DNA of 64,000 nucleotides from Pseudomonadales bacterium (GTDB lineage Bacteria > Pseudomonadota > Gammaproteobacteria > Pseudomonadales > Pseudohongiellaceae): assembly GCA_012103535.1 (NCBI GenBank), contig WLWQ01000002.1, forward strand, positions 124,001 to 188,000, given 5' to 3'. Positions 1-8,794 of this stretch are shown one piece after another. The position numbers and the translations under genes are program-made. Each line of letters begins with the position of its first letter. Within the stretch, counting starts at the first letter, position 1. The notes below the pieces were generated by a model. That model was not told where the DNA came from. It worked only from the letters and a program-made list of their open reading frames with translations, and searched no databases.

Positions 1-2
1 TT

Positions 3-1196
3 TATTTCAACGCAGGGCCTGCGCGCATTTCCCAGACTCATTGTAATTTGCTCAGCTACTGTCGTGAGCTAGGCGTTCCATTGCAGGCGCTGGTGAACGA
101 CAACCCCGGTGCCTTTATTCACAATTCGTCCGCCTTTGGTGGTGTGCCGGTTCGGGCAAGAGAAGTTAAAACCGCGATACGCGGCTATATCGCGGAACTC
201 CTGTCCAAAGCACTCAATGCCGGGGCGCTCGATTCCGACATCAGTTTCTCCGAACAGAATGCAGTGCTCGACGTGCTCCGAGACTACGGCGATCTTTCCT
301 TGAGTAATTTTTTCATTAGTTCGACCCGTGGCGGATTGCAGGAAGACAGTGGCGGATTGACTCCGGGATTAGCTAATCCTGCATTAAATCTTGATGATTT
401 TTTCTTCGATACTTCCGTGCCATTTACGCCTAACTTCAGTGAGAGCATCAATCAATCAGCGACCATGATGCAGCCCGTTGGCGGTATGGATAAGATTGCC
501 CAGGCATTCGCCGACGAGGTAGTCGAAGAGGCTTATTACGGCATAGAAATCACTGCGATTCGACGCTCCGGTAGCAGAGTTCTTATTGAAGGCCGAGCCG
601 ATGGCATGGAAGGTGCGGCAGAAGTTGATTACGCCATCGTCGCTATTCCTCCTAGTGTATTACGTAACATACCCAACGATTTTAGTCCTGCTGCTGCAAA
701 CGCAATCGCCCAAGTGCAATACGCTAATCCGACCAAGATCGCCTTCCAGTCTCCACGCTTTTGGGAAAGCGAAGATGATATTTACGGTGGAATATCCTGG
801 ACCGATCCGGAAATCCTACAAATTTGGTATCCATCGGGGGGATTTGGTCAGGAAAAAGGAATTATTGTCGGTAGTTATTTATTCGGCGGAACCGATGCCA
901 CCAATTTTCAGAATCTTTCTATTAGTGATCGTATCGAGTTTGCCCTGGCAGGGGGTGAAAAAGTGCATCCACAGTATCGCCAGAATCTCAGTGCAGGTGT
1001 TTCGGTAGCATGGGCAAAAGTTCCTTACTCCTTAGGTGGCTGGAGCGTTTCTACTCCTTCTTCTTTATTGCAACTGCCAGATGGACCCTTCCTATTCGCC
1101 GGCGACCATCTTACTTACTTGCAAGGTTGGCAGGAAGGTGCCGTGATTTCGAGTTTGAATGCGCTTAATAATTTGTTGGACCTGATGGGAGTGTGA
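3..1196 (+). CDS. Flavin-containing amine oxidase family protein, 5' end outside window
   Basis: This is the C-terminal 397 residues or so of an FAD-dependent amine oxidase (monoamine / L-amino acid oxidase superfamily), which oxidises an amine to an imine with release of H2O2. The frame is open to the window edge: before the TTG at 48 it reads YFNAGPARIS, the substrate-domain motif of the family, so the TTG is not the start. The C-terminal motif GPFLFAGDHLTYLQGWQEGA is the conserved FAD-binding end of the family. The N-terminal Rossmann motif, and any Tat signal, lie to the left of the window. The last 57 bases recur at 3361-3417, which suggests a former tandem duplicate. The substrate cannot be inferred. 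Confidence 0.88.
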   Translation, partial: YFNAGPARISQTHCNLLSYCRELGVPLQALVNDNPGAFIHNSSAFGGVPVRAREVKTAIRGYIAELLSKALNAGALDSDISFSEQNAVLDVLRDYGDLSLSNFFISSTRGGLQEDSGGLTPGLANPALNLDDFFFDTSVPFTPNFSESINQSATMMQPVGGMDKIAQAFADEVVEEAYYGIEITAIRRSGSRVLIEGRADGMEGAAEVDYAIVAIPPSVLRNIPNDFSPAAANAIAQVQYANPTKIAFQSPRFWESEDDIYGGISWTDPEILQIWYPSGGFGQEKGIIVGSYLFGGTDATNFQNLSISDRIEFALAGGEKVHPQYRQNLSAGVSVAWAKVPYSLGGWSVSTPSSLLQLPDGPFLFAGDHLTYLQGWQEGAVISSLNALNNLLDLMGV

Positions 1197-1447
1197 AGAG
1201 TAGCGAATCAAAACTCATCCACTCATGAACTAATTTCATTTTCGATTCAATCCTTCAATTGATTTCAAAATATCTGAAATCGAAATAGTAAATTGCAATT
1301 ACTCCTCCGGCCCGGTGATCCAGTCGATAGACATAGGAACATGGGACTTCTATACTCATTGAGAGCACACCAAATTCTCTCAATCCGTAAAATGCAATCA
1401 GGCTCGAATAGACCGTCATGCTAACCAGAGATGGAGATAAACAGCTT

Positions 1448-3328
1448 ATGCCAGCAAGTAGCTTGCTGGTCATTCTGCTTGGCTGCGCGCTCTTGTATTA
1501 TCAGGGTCTTTTCGGCCCATTCGTTTTCGATGATTTCGACAACATTTCCCCGACCTTGATGACCGAATGGGATCTTAGTAGGCTCTTCGCGATTGCCGCT
1601 GCCAATGAAAGCGGCCTTTTTGGTAGACCCGTATCCATAGTTAGTTTTAGTCTAACTTCTCTATTGTTTGGCGCGTCGCCATTTGCCTTCAAACTAACGA
1701 ACTTATTTCTCCATCTGATAACAGGTGTAGCGTTGTTCTCTGTCCTGAAAATTGTCTTTGTGGCACTTACAGGTCGAAACGACAACAAAGCACTAACAAT
1801 GACTCTATGGTGCTGCGCCTTATGGCTCATGCATCCACTGCTTGTTAGCACTGTGTTATATGCCGTACAACGAATGGCGATTCTCAGCAATTTGTTCATG
1901 TTGCTGGGCATGTGGTTTTACCTTCGAGGAAGATTAGCAATACCGGGTCAAGGTCTTCACGGCTATGTTTATATCTTCGCCAGTTTTTTTGTGGCTACTC
2001 CGCTTGCGATACTTGCGAAAGAAAATGGCGTTCTGATTCTGGTCTTTCTGCCGTTACTGGAATGGATCGTATTGCAGCCACACCCCGGGGTATCACAAAA
2101 GAATCAGTTTCGATTGTTCTGGTGGATCATCTGTGGAATCGGCTCTGTATCAGCATTGTTGCTGCTCATTATCGCCAACGACACCTTACTCGGTGGTTAT
2201 GCGATGCGAGATTTCAATCTTCTGGAACGCCTGTACACACAAATTCATGCATTGGTTTTCTATCTTGGGCAGATAGTGTTGCCCGGCTTGGTCGAGTTAA
2301 GTCTCTTCCATGACGACTTCGCCGTGGTGCGCTCGCCAACTCTGTTAACTCTCGCATGCTTTGCTTCATTGATTACATTCTTAGTCATGATAATGGCTTC
2401 GAAAGTCATTCATGCGATTGTGCGATTGGGGCTAGCGTGGTTTCTGGTTGCACACCTTGTCGAATCGACAATCCTGCCTCTGGAAATGATCTGGGAGCAT
2501 CGAAACTATCTCGCAGCTGCTGGCCCGATCATGATCTTAGTCTTTGTCATCAACGAATTAGCTGCGAAATTGCCAAACACTAAAATTCAGCCGATCCCTC
2601 TTGCTGCTCTGTTATTGCTATTTGCGGCGCTCACCTGGAGTCGAAACGGAACATGGTCAGATGAAGAATTGCTGGCACAACACCTGGCGGAATCTAAACC
2701 CAACTCCGTGCGTTCGGTTTCATTGTTGGCGCAGACCTATGCTCAAAATAATGATATTGAACGGGCCAATGAAGTCTTGGAAGTTGGTGCCGCAAACAAT
2801 CCGCAAAGTGCAGACATTCTAATGCAACAGTTAACTTACAACTGCAGCAGCCCGGAAGCTGCAGCTCAATTGCGTTTAAGGCTTAGTGAATTGCTAAAGT
2901 CTACATTCGTTAGTAACTATGTCATGTCTGACCTGGCTCGTTTAACTTTTGTAGCAAGCGTTGGAAGCTGTGAATCCGTTTCACCAATCGTAGTATTAGG
3001 GCTACTCGACGCAGTTTTTGAAAATCCCACTTTAAACCTGGAACCGACCCACCCGGGCATCTTTCAGTTGCTGGTTGCACGAAATTTACTTCCACTTAAT
3101 CGAATCGATGATGCGCTGTTGCGTTACGATCTGGCGCTCGAGTTAGATCAAACATCTCAACCATGGCGCATCCCACTGGAGAAAGCTGGCATTCTTTGGC
3201 GCATTGGGCGACAAGAAGAAGCTCGCGCTTTACGAGAATCGGTGCTTAGGAATTTTGCCGATGATCAAAGAAAATTTCGTTTCCAGGATCAGTTAGAGCG
3301 CCTTGATCAAATAATGTCAACTAATTAG
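1448..3328 (+). CDS. Polytopic membrane protein with C-terminal TPR region (Tmtc/PMT-like)
   Basis: About 626 residues. The first 400 hold roughly ten hydrophobic segments, with an early GPFVFDDFDNI motif and an IWEHRNYLAAAGP motif; both are typical of bacterial membrane proteins related to O-mannosyltransferase/Tmtc-like TPR proteins. Residues from about 410 onward are soluble and form TPR-like helices (SLLAQTYAQNNDIERANEVLE). By analogy the membrane part may handle a lipid-linked sugar and the TPR part a protein partner, but this is inference from weak family resemblance. An ATG at 1418 is in frame, but the one at 1448 has a GGAG 11 bases upstream and leads directly into the first membrane segment, so I prefer it. 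The gene lies between the amine oxidase and a copy of that gene's 3' end. Confidence 0.7.
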   Translation: MPASSLLVILLGCALLYYQGLFGPFVFDDFDNISPTLMTEWDLSRLFAIAAANESGLFGRPVSIVSFSLTSLLFGASPFAFKLTNLFLHLITGVALFSVLKIVFVALTGRNDNKALTMTLWCCALWLMHPLLVSTVLYAVQRMAILSNLFMLLGMWFYLRGRLAIPGQGLHGYVYIFASFFVATPLAILAKENGVLILVFLPLLEWIVLQPHPGVSQKNQFRLFWWIICGIGSVSALLLLIIANDTLLGGYAMRDFNLLERLYTQIHALVFYLGQIVLPGLVELSLFHDDFAVVRSPTLLTLACFASLITFLVMIMASKVIHAIVRLGLAWFLVAHLVESTILPLEMIWEHRNYLAAAGPIMILVFVINELAAKLPNTKIQPIPLAALLLLFAALTWSRNGTWSDEELLAQHLAESKPNSVRSVSLLAQTYAQNNDIERANEVLEVGAANNPQSADILMQQLTYNCSSPEAAAQLRLRLSELLKSTFVSNYVMSDLARLTFVASVGSCESVSPIVVLGLLDAVFENPTLNLEPTHPGIFQLLVARNLLPLNRIDDALLRYDLALELDQTSQPWRIPLEKAGILWRIGRQEEARALRESVLRNFADDQRKFRFQDQLERLDQIMSTN

Positions 3329-3360
3329 GCTTGAGGCAGTTTTGCAATCAACAGAATTGT

Positions 3361-3417
3361 GTGGTGTTTTCGAGTTTGAATGCACTGAATAATTTGCTGG
3401 ACCTGATGGGAGTTTGA
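3361..3417 (+). pseudogene. Remnant: duplicated 3' end of the amine oxidase gene
   Basis: In frame this reads VVFSSLNALNNLLDLMGV and a stop. The amine oxidase at 1140-1196 ends AVISSLNALNNLLDLMGV and a stop. The DNA differs at only a few, mostly third-codon, positions. Weaker similarity may reach back to about 3342. The fragment also appears to supply the GGGAG ahead of the AraC gene that starts 6 bases later. Confidence 0.8.
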
Positions 3418-3423
3418 CAATTA

Positions 3424-4254
3424 ATGAATCAGAAAATTCACATACCGAAAAACCCCATACTGAAACAGATTGTCAATTTCATTGCGTACATCGAATTGGA
3501 TTCTAAAATTGAAAATTACAATTGGATTGCTATTTTTCCGAACGGTACCAGCAACCTATGTATCTCTTTGTCTAGTGAAAAACTTTCATTTAACACAGAT
3601 CAAGAATTTTCAATGCTTGGCGCATCTTGCAGCAGTGCGGTCGCTTTGAAACGCAATAACTCCCTCAAATTTCTAAACATACAGTTCAGTCCATTTGGAA
3701 TGTATTACTTCAAAGGAATTCCAATGAATGAAATACAAGACAAGATATTAAGTTGTGATTTACTGTTTAGAGCAAGTGAGATCGAGTCTTTTAGGGACAA
3801 ACTGCTTTCCTCGGCAGATCTCAATTCAAAATTTGAGGCAGCAGAAGATTTTATCCTGAGCCAGATGCAACCCAACTGTATCGATAAGCGGGTAACAACA
3901 GCAGTTACCCTATTAAGAAATATTCAAAACATCAGTATGGATAAATTGAGTGAGATTGCATGCCTTTCAAACCGCGGATTAACTAAACTGTTCGTTAGAC
4001 AAGTAGGCTTGAGTCCAAATTACTTCAAAAAGTTAATGCGGTTTAATCAGGCTGCTCTAAGTATGTACAATAACAATGAACAGTCTTTAACGCGGATTGC
4101 TGCAAAACATGATTACTATGATCAGTCTCACTTCATCAAAGACTTCAAACAATTTGCTCGAATAACACCGACACAATTTCTAAGGGACATGGCAAAGAGT
4201 TCCGATTTTTACAATTTCAATCTGCAAGAACTCGATAAATTGGATTTTTCGTAG
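3424..4254 (+). CDS. AraC-family transcriptional regulator
   Basis: A 276-residue regulator. Residues 1-150 form a beta-rich N-terminal sensor of the DUF6597 type (IFPNGTSNLCISL near residue 40). Residues about 160-255 form the double helix-turn-helix, with the landmarks LSEIACLSNRGLTKLFVRQVGLSPNYFKKLMRF and a second helix pair YYDQSHFIKDFKQFARITPTQF (the family signature region; shortened here to landmarks). It lies 8 bases upstream of the amidohydrolase gene in the same direction, so the two are probably co-transcribed and the regulator may control that gene (inference). Its Shine-Dalgarno sequence, GGGAG 11 bases upstream, falls in the amine oxidase remnant. The effector is unknown. Confidence 0.88.
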   Translation: MNQKIHIPKNPILKQIVNFIAYIELDSKIENYNWIAIFPNGTSNLCISLSSEKLSFNTDQEFSMLGASCSSAVALKRNNSLKFLNIQFSPFGMYYFKGIPMNEIQDKILSCDLLFRASEIESFRDKLLSSADLNSKFEAAEDFILSQMQPNCIDKRVTTAVTLLRNIQNISMDKLSEIACLSNRGLTKLFVRQVGLSPNYFKKLMRFNQAALSMYNNNEQSLTRIAAKHDYYDQSHFIKDFKQFARITPTQFLRDMAKSSDFYNFNLQELDKLDFS

Positions 4255-4262
4255 CTATTTAA

Positions 4263-5180
4263 ATGAGAATTCTCATGACAACATTCCTGGCTCTATTCAC
4301 CTGTGCTTCTATGTCTCAATCCTTTTATACAGGACCGATAATAGACATGCACCTGCATGCATATACGGACAGCAATCCCATGTTCGGCATGACCCATCCA
4401 CCTACCTTGAGGGGTGAAACTTTCAATGGTGTGGCTTCGCCTGCTGAGCAAAGAGAAAGAACGCTAAGTAAGCTGAGTGAGCACAATATAGTAAAAGCGG
4501 TAGTCACTAACGGGGAACTATGGAAAGACAATGACTCAGAAGCTATTTTGATTGGAAAATCGAGTGGCACAATCGAGATGTTGAGAAGACTGCATCAAGA
4601 AGGAAACCTGCAGCTGATTTCAGAAATGACGCCGTTTTACGATGGAGTTTTGGCTGACGATCCATCCCAATTGCCTTACTTCGAGCTAGCCCAGGAATTA
4701 GACATTCCTGTGGGAATTCACATATTTCCAGGCGGTCCTAATTATGGCTTCCATATAATGCCTGAGATGCTGGGAGGTATGCGTACTTACAATGCCAACC
4801 CGCTTCAGTTGGAAGACGTATTGGTAAAATTTCCAAGTCTGCGGCTCTATATAATGCATGGGGGCTGGCCATATGTAGACGACGTCAAAGCGTTGATGTA
4901 TGCGCACCCAAATGTCTATGTTGGCATCGGTGCATTGTGGGTTTTGCCTCAGGAAGAGTTCAATGAATACATTAAGGCGCTATCTAATGCGGGATTTGGA
5001 AATCGAATCATGTTCGGAACGGATCAAATGGTTTGGCCGCAAACGATCGATGCGGCAATAAATATGGTGAACTCCGCCGAGTTTCTATCACTGGAGCAGA
5101 AAGAGGACATATTCTTTGATAACGCCGCTGAATTTCTGAGACTCAGCGAAGAGGAAACTCAATTACACAAAGGACTGTAG
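4263..5180 (+). CDS. Exported amidohydrolase-2 family metal-dependent hydrolase
   Basis: A 305-residue protein with an N-terminal signal-like stretch (residues 1-20) and an amidohydrolase TIM barrel. Visible metal and active-site residues are H30 and H32 in DMHLHAY, H153 in GIHIFPG, H199 in MHGGWPY and D254 in FGTDQMVWP, so all key positions are kept. The family hydrolyses or decarboxylates small cyclic or carboxylated substrates; the particular substrate cannot be told. It starts 8 bases after the AraC gene with no strong ribosome-binding site, which fits translational coupling. An in-frame ATG at 4275 is an alternative start but would shorten the signal peptide. Confidence 0.85.
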   Translation: MRILMTTFLALFTCASMSQSFYTGPIIDMHLHAYTDSNPMFGMTHPPTLRGETFNGVASPAEQRERTLSKLSEHNIVKAVVTNGELWKDNDSEAILIGKSSGTIEMLRRLHQEGNLQLISEMTPFYDGVLADDPSQLPYFELAQELDIPVGIHIFPGGPNYGFHIMPEMLGGMRTYNANPLQLEDVLVKFPSLRLYIMHGGWPYVDDVKALMYAHPNVYVGIGALWVLPQEEFNEYIKALSNAGFGNRIMFGTDQMVWPQTIDAAINMVNSAEFLSLEQKEDIFFDNAAEFLRLSEEETQLHKGL

Positions 5181-5387
5181 AAGCGCTAGATGCGCTGCGG
5201 CAAATTGATCAGGCTGCCCATGTTGCGGTCGTCAATGAGACGCTTGAGGAATGAGATAAGAATATTCATGTTTGGCACGCCTTTGTGCCCTGACACAGAT
5301 CAAGCTGCTATCTATCCTTTTCTGATAAATACTTTGTAAATATATGCAATCAAACTCTGATGCTTGTTGATCGGAGGAATTCAAACC

Positions 5388-6110
5388 ATGTCATACAAGA
5401 TTGAAGAGTATATTCAGGACAAAATCTACATAGTCGAATATCCGATCCGTTTTGCCGGCATGGATCTGTTCAGCCGCATGACGATTGTAAAGTTAAGCGA
5501 TGGAAAGTTGTGGGTACACAGCCCGAGTAAATTAGGCACTAAGCTCAAGACTGAACTAGCCAAATTGGGTGACGTTGCGTATATCATCGCACCAGGAAAC
5601 TATCACCATCTCAATGTCGCGGAGTTTCAGTCTGCCTATCCAAGCGCAGAAACCTATCTTTGCCCAAGTCTTGAAAGCAAACGTGCTGATCTCGAGTTCG
5701 ACTGGATACTGGGCAATCGACCGGATTCCCGTTGGGAAAATGAATTCGAACAGGTAGTTATTCACGGTACACGTATTATTAATGAAGTCGCATTTTATCA
5801 TCTACCAACAAAGACCCTCATACTCGTAGATTTGATAGAAAACATCGGTGATAACTACACACATGAAGCTGGGCTTTTGTTGCAATTTTGGTGGAAGGCC
5901 GTGTTTAAGATGTGGAACAACCCGAAAGCAGCTCCCGAGTATCAGCTAGGTTGGGGAGATAAATCAGTAGTTAAGAAGTCACTGGAGAAAATTCTTTCCT
6001 GGGATTTTGAAAAAATCATCCTGGCTCATGGCAACCTGATAGAAAATGATGCCCATGCAGTTGCAAAAAAAGCCTGGGAAAACGTGCTGCAATCAGAGGA
6101 GTCAGTGTAA
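5388..6110 (+). CDS. DUF4336 domain protein (metallo-beta-lactamase-like fold)
   Basis: A 240-residue cytosolic protein matching DUF4336. The landmarks are EYPIRFAGMDLFSRMTIVKL near residue 20, LWVHSP, and YIIAPGNYHHLNVAEFQSAYP near residue 75. The family resembles metallo-beta-lactamase-fold proteins with a reduced metal site; its function is unknown. The ATG at 5388 is chosen because GGAGG lies 11 bases upstream; an in-frame TTG at 5364 has no such site. A hairpin terminator follows the stop at once, and 207 bases separate it from the previous gene, so it is probably a single transcription unit. The upstream gap (5181-5387) holds no recognisable gene, apart from a short coding-like stretch noted in the findings. 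Confidence 0.82.
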   Translation: MSYKIEEYIQDKIYIVEYPIRFAGMDLFSRMTIVKLSDGKLWVHSPSKLGTKLKTELAKLGDVAYIIAPGNYHHLNVAEFQSAYPSAETYLCPSLESKRADLEFDWILGNRPDSRWENEFEQVVIHGTRIINEVAFYHLPTKTLILVDLIENIGDNYTHEAGLLLQFWWKAVFKMWNNPKAAPEYQLGWGDKSVVKKSLEKILSWDFEKIILAHGNLIENDAHAVAKKAWENVLQSEESV

Positions 6111-6120
6111 TTCGATTTTT

Positions 6121-6144
6121 GCTGGATTTGCTCCAGCAGTTTTT
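6121..6144 (+). terminator. Rho-independent terminator after the DUF4336 gene
   Basis: GCTGGA, a 5-base loop, TCCAGC, then AGTTTTT. A 6-bp GC-containing stem followed by a T run, 10 bases after the stop codon. The rest of the gap to 6333 has no recognisable gene. Confidence 0.65.
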
Positions 6145-6333
6145 GCGCCTACCTGAGGACTCATTATCCAATCTACTTCTATTACTAAATGGGGAATTAG
6201 TAGTTCTCAGATCAAACTACTCTAACCCAATTACTTTTCTCCCTTTAACCAGTGGTTCAAATTGGGGTACAGTAGCTCTGCATGCTCCATTGGCGTCTGT
6301 TTTTAACTGACTCGCAAAGAGGTCACAAAAGCT

Positions 6334-8781
6334 ATGGCATTTAATCGCTGCTTGCACCACTTTTTACTGAAATTCACTCGTCTTGCTGCACTTCTTGGCT
6401 TGAGCCTGCTGAGTATTTCGCTGTCTGTTGTCTATGCACAATCTCCACATCCGCAAGGCGAGTGGCACGCCTACGGTGCCGATAAAGCCGGCACCAAGTA
6501 TTCGCCCTTAGAACAAATCAACCGTGAGAACTTCAGCGATCTGGAGATAGCCTGGCGTTGGCAGTCGGTGGATGGATTTCTCAGCAAGAACACAGCTGAT
6601 GGGGGTGAGTGGTGGTCGTCGCTAGGCAATGTGGTCGAGCAGTTGGAAGCGGAGACGGACGATCTCTACCGCGACCAGAACACGCCGAATTTTTCGAATT
6701 TCCAGGCCACACCATTGATGATCGATGGTGTGCTCTATTTCAATACGCCGCTGTCCCAGGGTGTAGCGGTGGATGCTGCCAGTGGGCAAACACTCTGGGT
6801 CTATAACCCGAAGAGCTATGAAGAAGGTACCACTTCGATGACCGTTACCTGGCGTCAGCGAGGTGTTGCTTATTGGCGCAGTGAGGATGGCAGCGACGAG
6901 CGCATCCTCTGGGGGACGGGCAGTGGCGATTTGATCTGCGTTGCGGCCAAGACTGGTTATCCCTGTTCGGGCTTTGGTGTTAACGGCCGTGTCGATCTAA
7001 CTGCTACCTTGCCGCGGGCGGACAGGCAGGATCGTGACTACCTCAATGCCATGCTCTATTCCGTACAATCGCCTCCGATTGTAGTAGGGGATGTGGTAAT
7101 ACACGGGTCCTCGGTGGCCGACCGGATAATTAATCGGGAAGCAGTTCCGGGTTGGGTGCGAGCCTGGGATGTGCGCACTGGACAGCACAAGTGGGACTTT
7201 CATACCGTGCCGCTTGAAGGCGAAGAGGGAGTTGAAACCTGGGAGGATGACTCCTGGCGCAATAGCGGAAACAACAATGTCTGGACCTACCTCAGCGCCG
7301 ATGAAGAACTGGGTATTGTCTATTTGCCCACCGGCACCGCCACCAATGATTACTATGGCGGCCATCGACCCGGTGACAATTTGTATGCTGAAACCATTGT
7401 TGCGGTAGATGCCGACAGTGGCGAAAAGCTGTGGCATTTTCAGGCAGTGCACCACGGCCTGTGGGATTATGATTTCCCCTCTGCACCAAACCTTCTGGAT
7501 GTAGTAGTGGACGGCACGCCCATTAAGGCCCTGGCCCAAGTCAGCAAGCAGGGGTTTCTCTATGCCTTCGACCGTGTGACTGGCGAACCAATCTGGCCCA
7601 TCGAAGAGCGCCCCGTGCCAACCGACTCTAATATCCCGGGCGAAATTCCGTCACCGACACAGCCTTTCCCTACCTGGCCGCTGCCTTTCGAATACCAGGG
7701 TGTAGTGGAAGATGATCTGGTGGATTTCACACCGGAGATTCGGCAGATGGCGCTGGATGCTGTAGAAGGTTGGCGCCTGGGTCCGCTTTATACGCCGATG
7801 ATGATTGCCGATGAAAATACCCACGGCCTGGTGTTTCGACCCACCGGTCAGGGCGCCGCCAGCTGGTCTGGCGCTGGCGTAGATCCCGAGACCGGCATTC
7901 TTTATGTGCCCTCTCTCAACCGAGCCGGCACGATTAATTTCTATTCACCCCAGGACGGCACGCTTGCCTACACCCATGGCGCTCCAGAATCCCAACGTTT
8001 ATCTGGTGGCGGACAGAACAGCCCGCGCATGCCCCAGGGATTGCCGCTATTAAAACCGCCTTACTCGCGCATGACGGCTATCGACATGAACACTGGTGAA
8101 CATGTGTGGATGAAGCCATTGGGAGATGGTGATCGGCTGCGGAATCATCCTCTCTTAAGAGATCTGGATCTTCCTCCCTTGGGGGGCGATGGCAGAGGCG
8201 GACCGTTGATCACCAAGACATTATTATTCACTGCTATGTCCGCCGGAGGCAGCGATGGTGGGCCAAGGCTTGTGGCGCTCGACAAGGCCACCGGTGAAGA
8301 GCTGGGCTCGGTAGATCTACCACGTGGTGCCATCGGCACACCAATGACTTACCTGGCGGATGGGCGGCAACACATTGCGCTCACAATTGGTGGCAGTCCA
8401 CCGGAATTGATTTCTTTAGCACTGGCACGGGAAGGAATAACCAGAGGAGAAGTGTTAGGCGAAGGACTCTATACACAAACACAAGCAGATAGAGGTGCCA
8501 TAACTTTTGAGCGTGCCTGTGTGATTTGCCATTCAACTTCGCCCGGCGAGATCATTGGGCAGGGCGCTGCACCCTCGTTGCTAGGTAATTCTTTCAGCCA
8601 GCGTTGGTCCGGCTCCTCCGTTAGCAACTTAGTAGAAGTTATTCGCCAGACCATGCCCGATGGCGCGCCCAACAGCCTGAGTACGGCCGAGTATGAAGAC
8701 ATCACTGCTTATCTTTTGCAGCTCAATGGTTACGACGCCGGTGACAGAGAGTTGGAGCAGGAGAGTCAGCTGGAGCTATAG
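6334..8781 (+). CDS. PQQ-dependent dehydrogenase with fused cytochrome c domain
   Basis: An 815-residue periplasmic quinoprotein. A signal peptide ends near A35 (VVYA|Q). An eight-bladed PQQ beta-propeller follows, opening with WHAYGADKAGTKYSPLEQIN, the standard start of glucose/alcohol-type PQQ dehydrogenases, with repeated blade-end motifs such as AVDADSGEKLWHFQ and AIDMNTGEHVW. A C-terminal cytochrome c domain carries CVICH at residues 729-733 with TMPDGAP downstream as the likely Met ligand. It should oxidise an alcohol or sugar in the periplasm and pass electrons through its own haem; the substrate is not predictable. No PQQ biosynthesis genes are in the window. Its base composition is more GC-rich than its left neighbours. 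Confidence 0.92.
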   Translation: MAFNRCLHHFLLKFTRLAALLGLSLLSISLSVVYAQSPHPQGEWHAYGADKAGTKYSPLEQINRENFSDLEIAWRWQSVDGFLSKNTADGGEWWSSLGNVVEQLEAETDDLYRDQNTPNFSNFQATPLMIDGVLYFNTPLSQGVAVDAASGQTLWVYNPKSYEEGTTSMTVTWRQRGVAYWRSEDGSDERILWGTGSGDLICVAAKTGYPCSGFGVNGRVDLTATLPRADRQDRDYLNAMLYSVQSPPIVVGDVVIHGSSVADRIINREAVPGWVRAWDVRTGQHKWDFHTVPLEGEEGVETWEDDSWRNSGNNNVWTYLSADEELGIVYLPTGTATNDYYGGHRPGDNLYAETIVAVDADSGEKLWHFQAVHHGLWDYDFPSAPNLLDVVVDGTPIKALAQVSKQGFLYAFDRVTGEPIWPIEERPVPTDSNIPGEIPSPTQPFPTWPLPFEYQGVVEDDLVDFTPEIRQMALDAVEGWRLGPLYTPMMIADENTHGLVFRPTGQGAASWSGAGVDPETGILYVPSLNRAGTINFYSPQDGTLAYTHGAPESQRLSGGGQNSPRMPQGLPLLKPPYSRMTAIDMNTGEHVWMKPLGDGDRLRNHPLLRDLDLPPLGGDGRGGPLITKTLLFTAMSAGGSDGGPRLVALDKATGEELGSVDLPRGAIGTPMTYLADGRQHIALTIGGSPPELISLALAREGITRGEVLGEGLYTQTQADRGAITFERACVICHSTSPGEIIGQGAAPSLLGNSFSQRWSGSSVSNLVEVIRQTMPDGAPNSLSTAEYEDITAYLLQLNGYDAGDRELEQESQLEL

Positions 8782-8794
8782 GCCTTTTTTAAGG

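Noticed and set aside
6119-6310. 63-codon plus-strand frame after the DUF4336 gene
   Set aside because: It runs through a clear hairpin terminator, has no ribosome-binding site and no recognisable domain.
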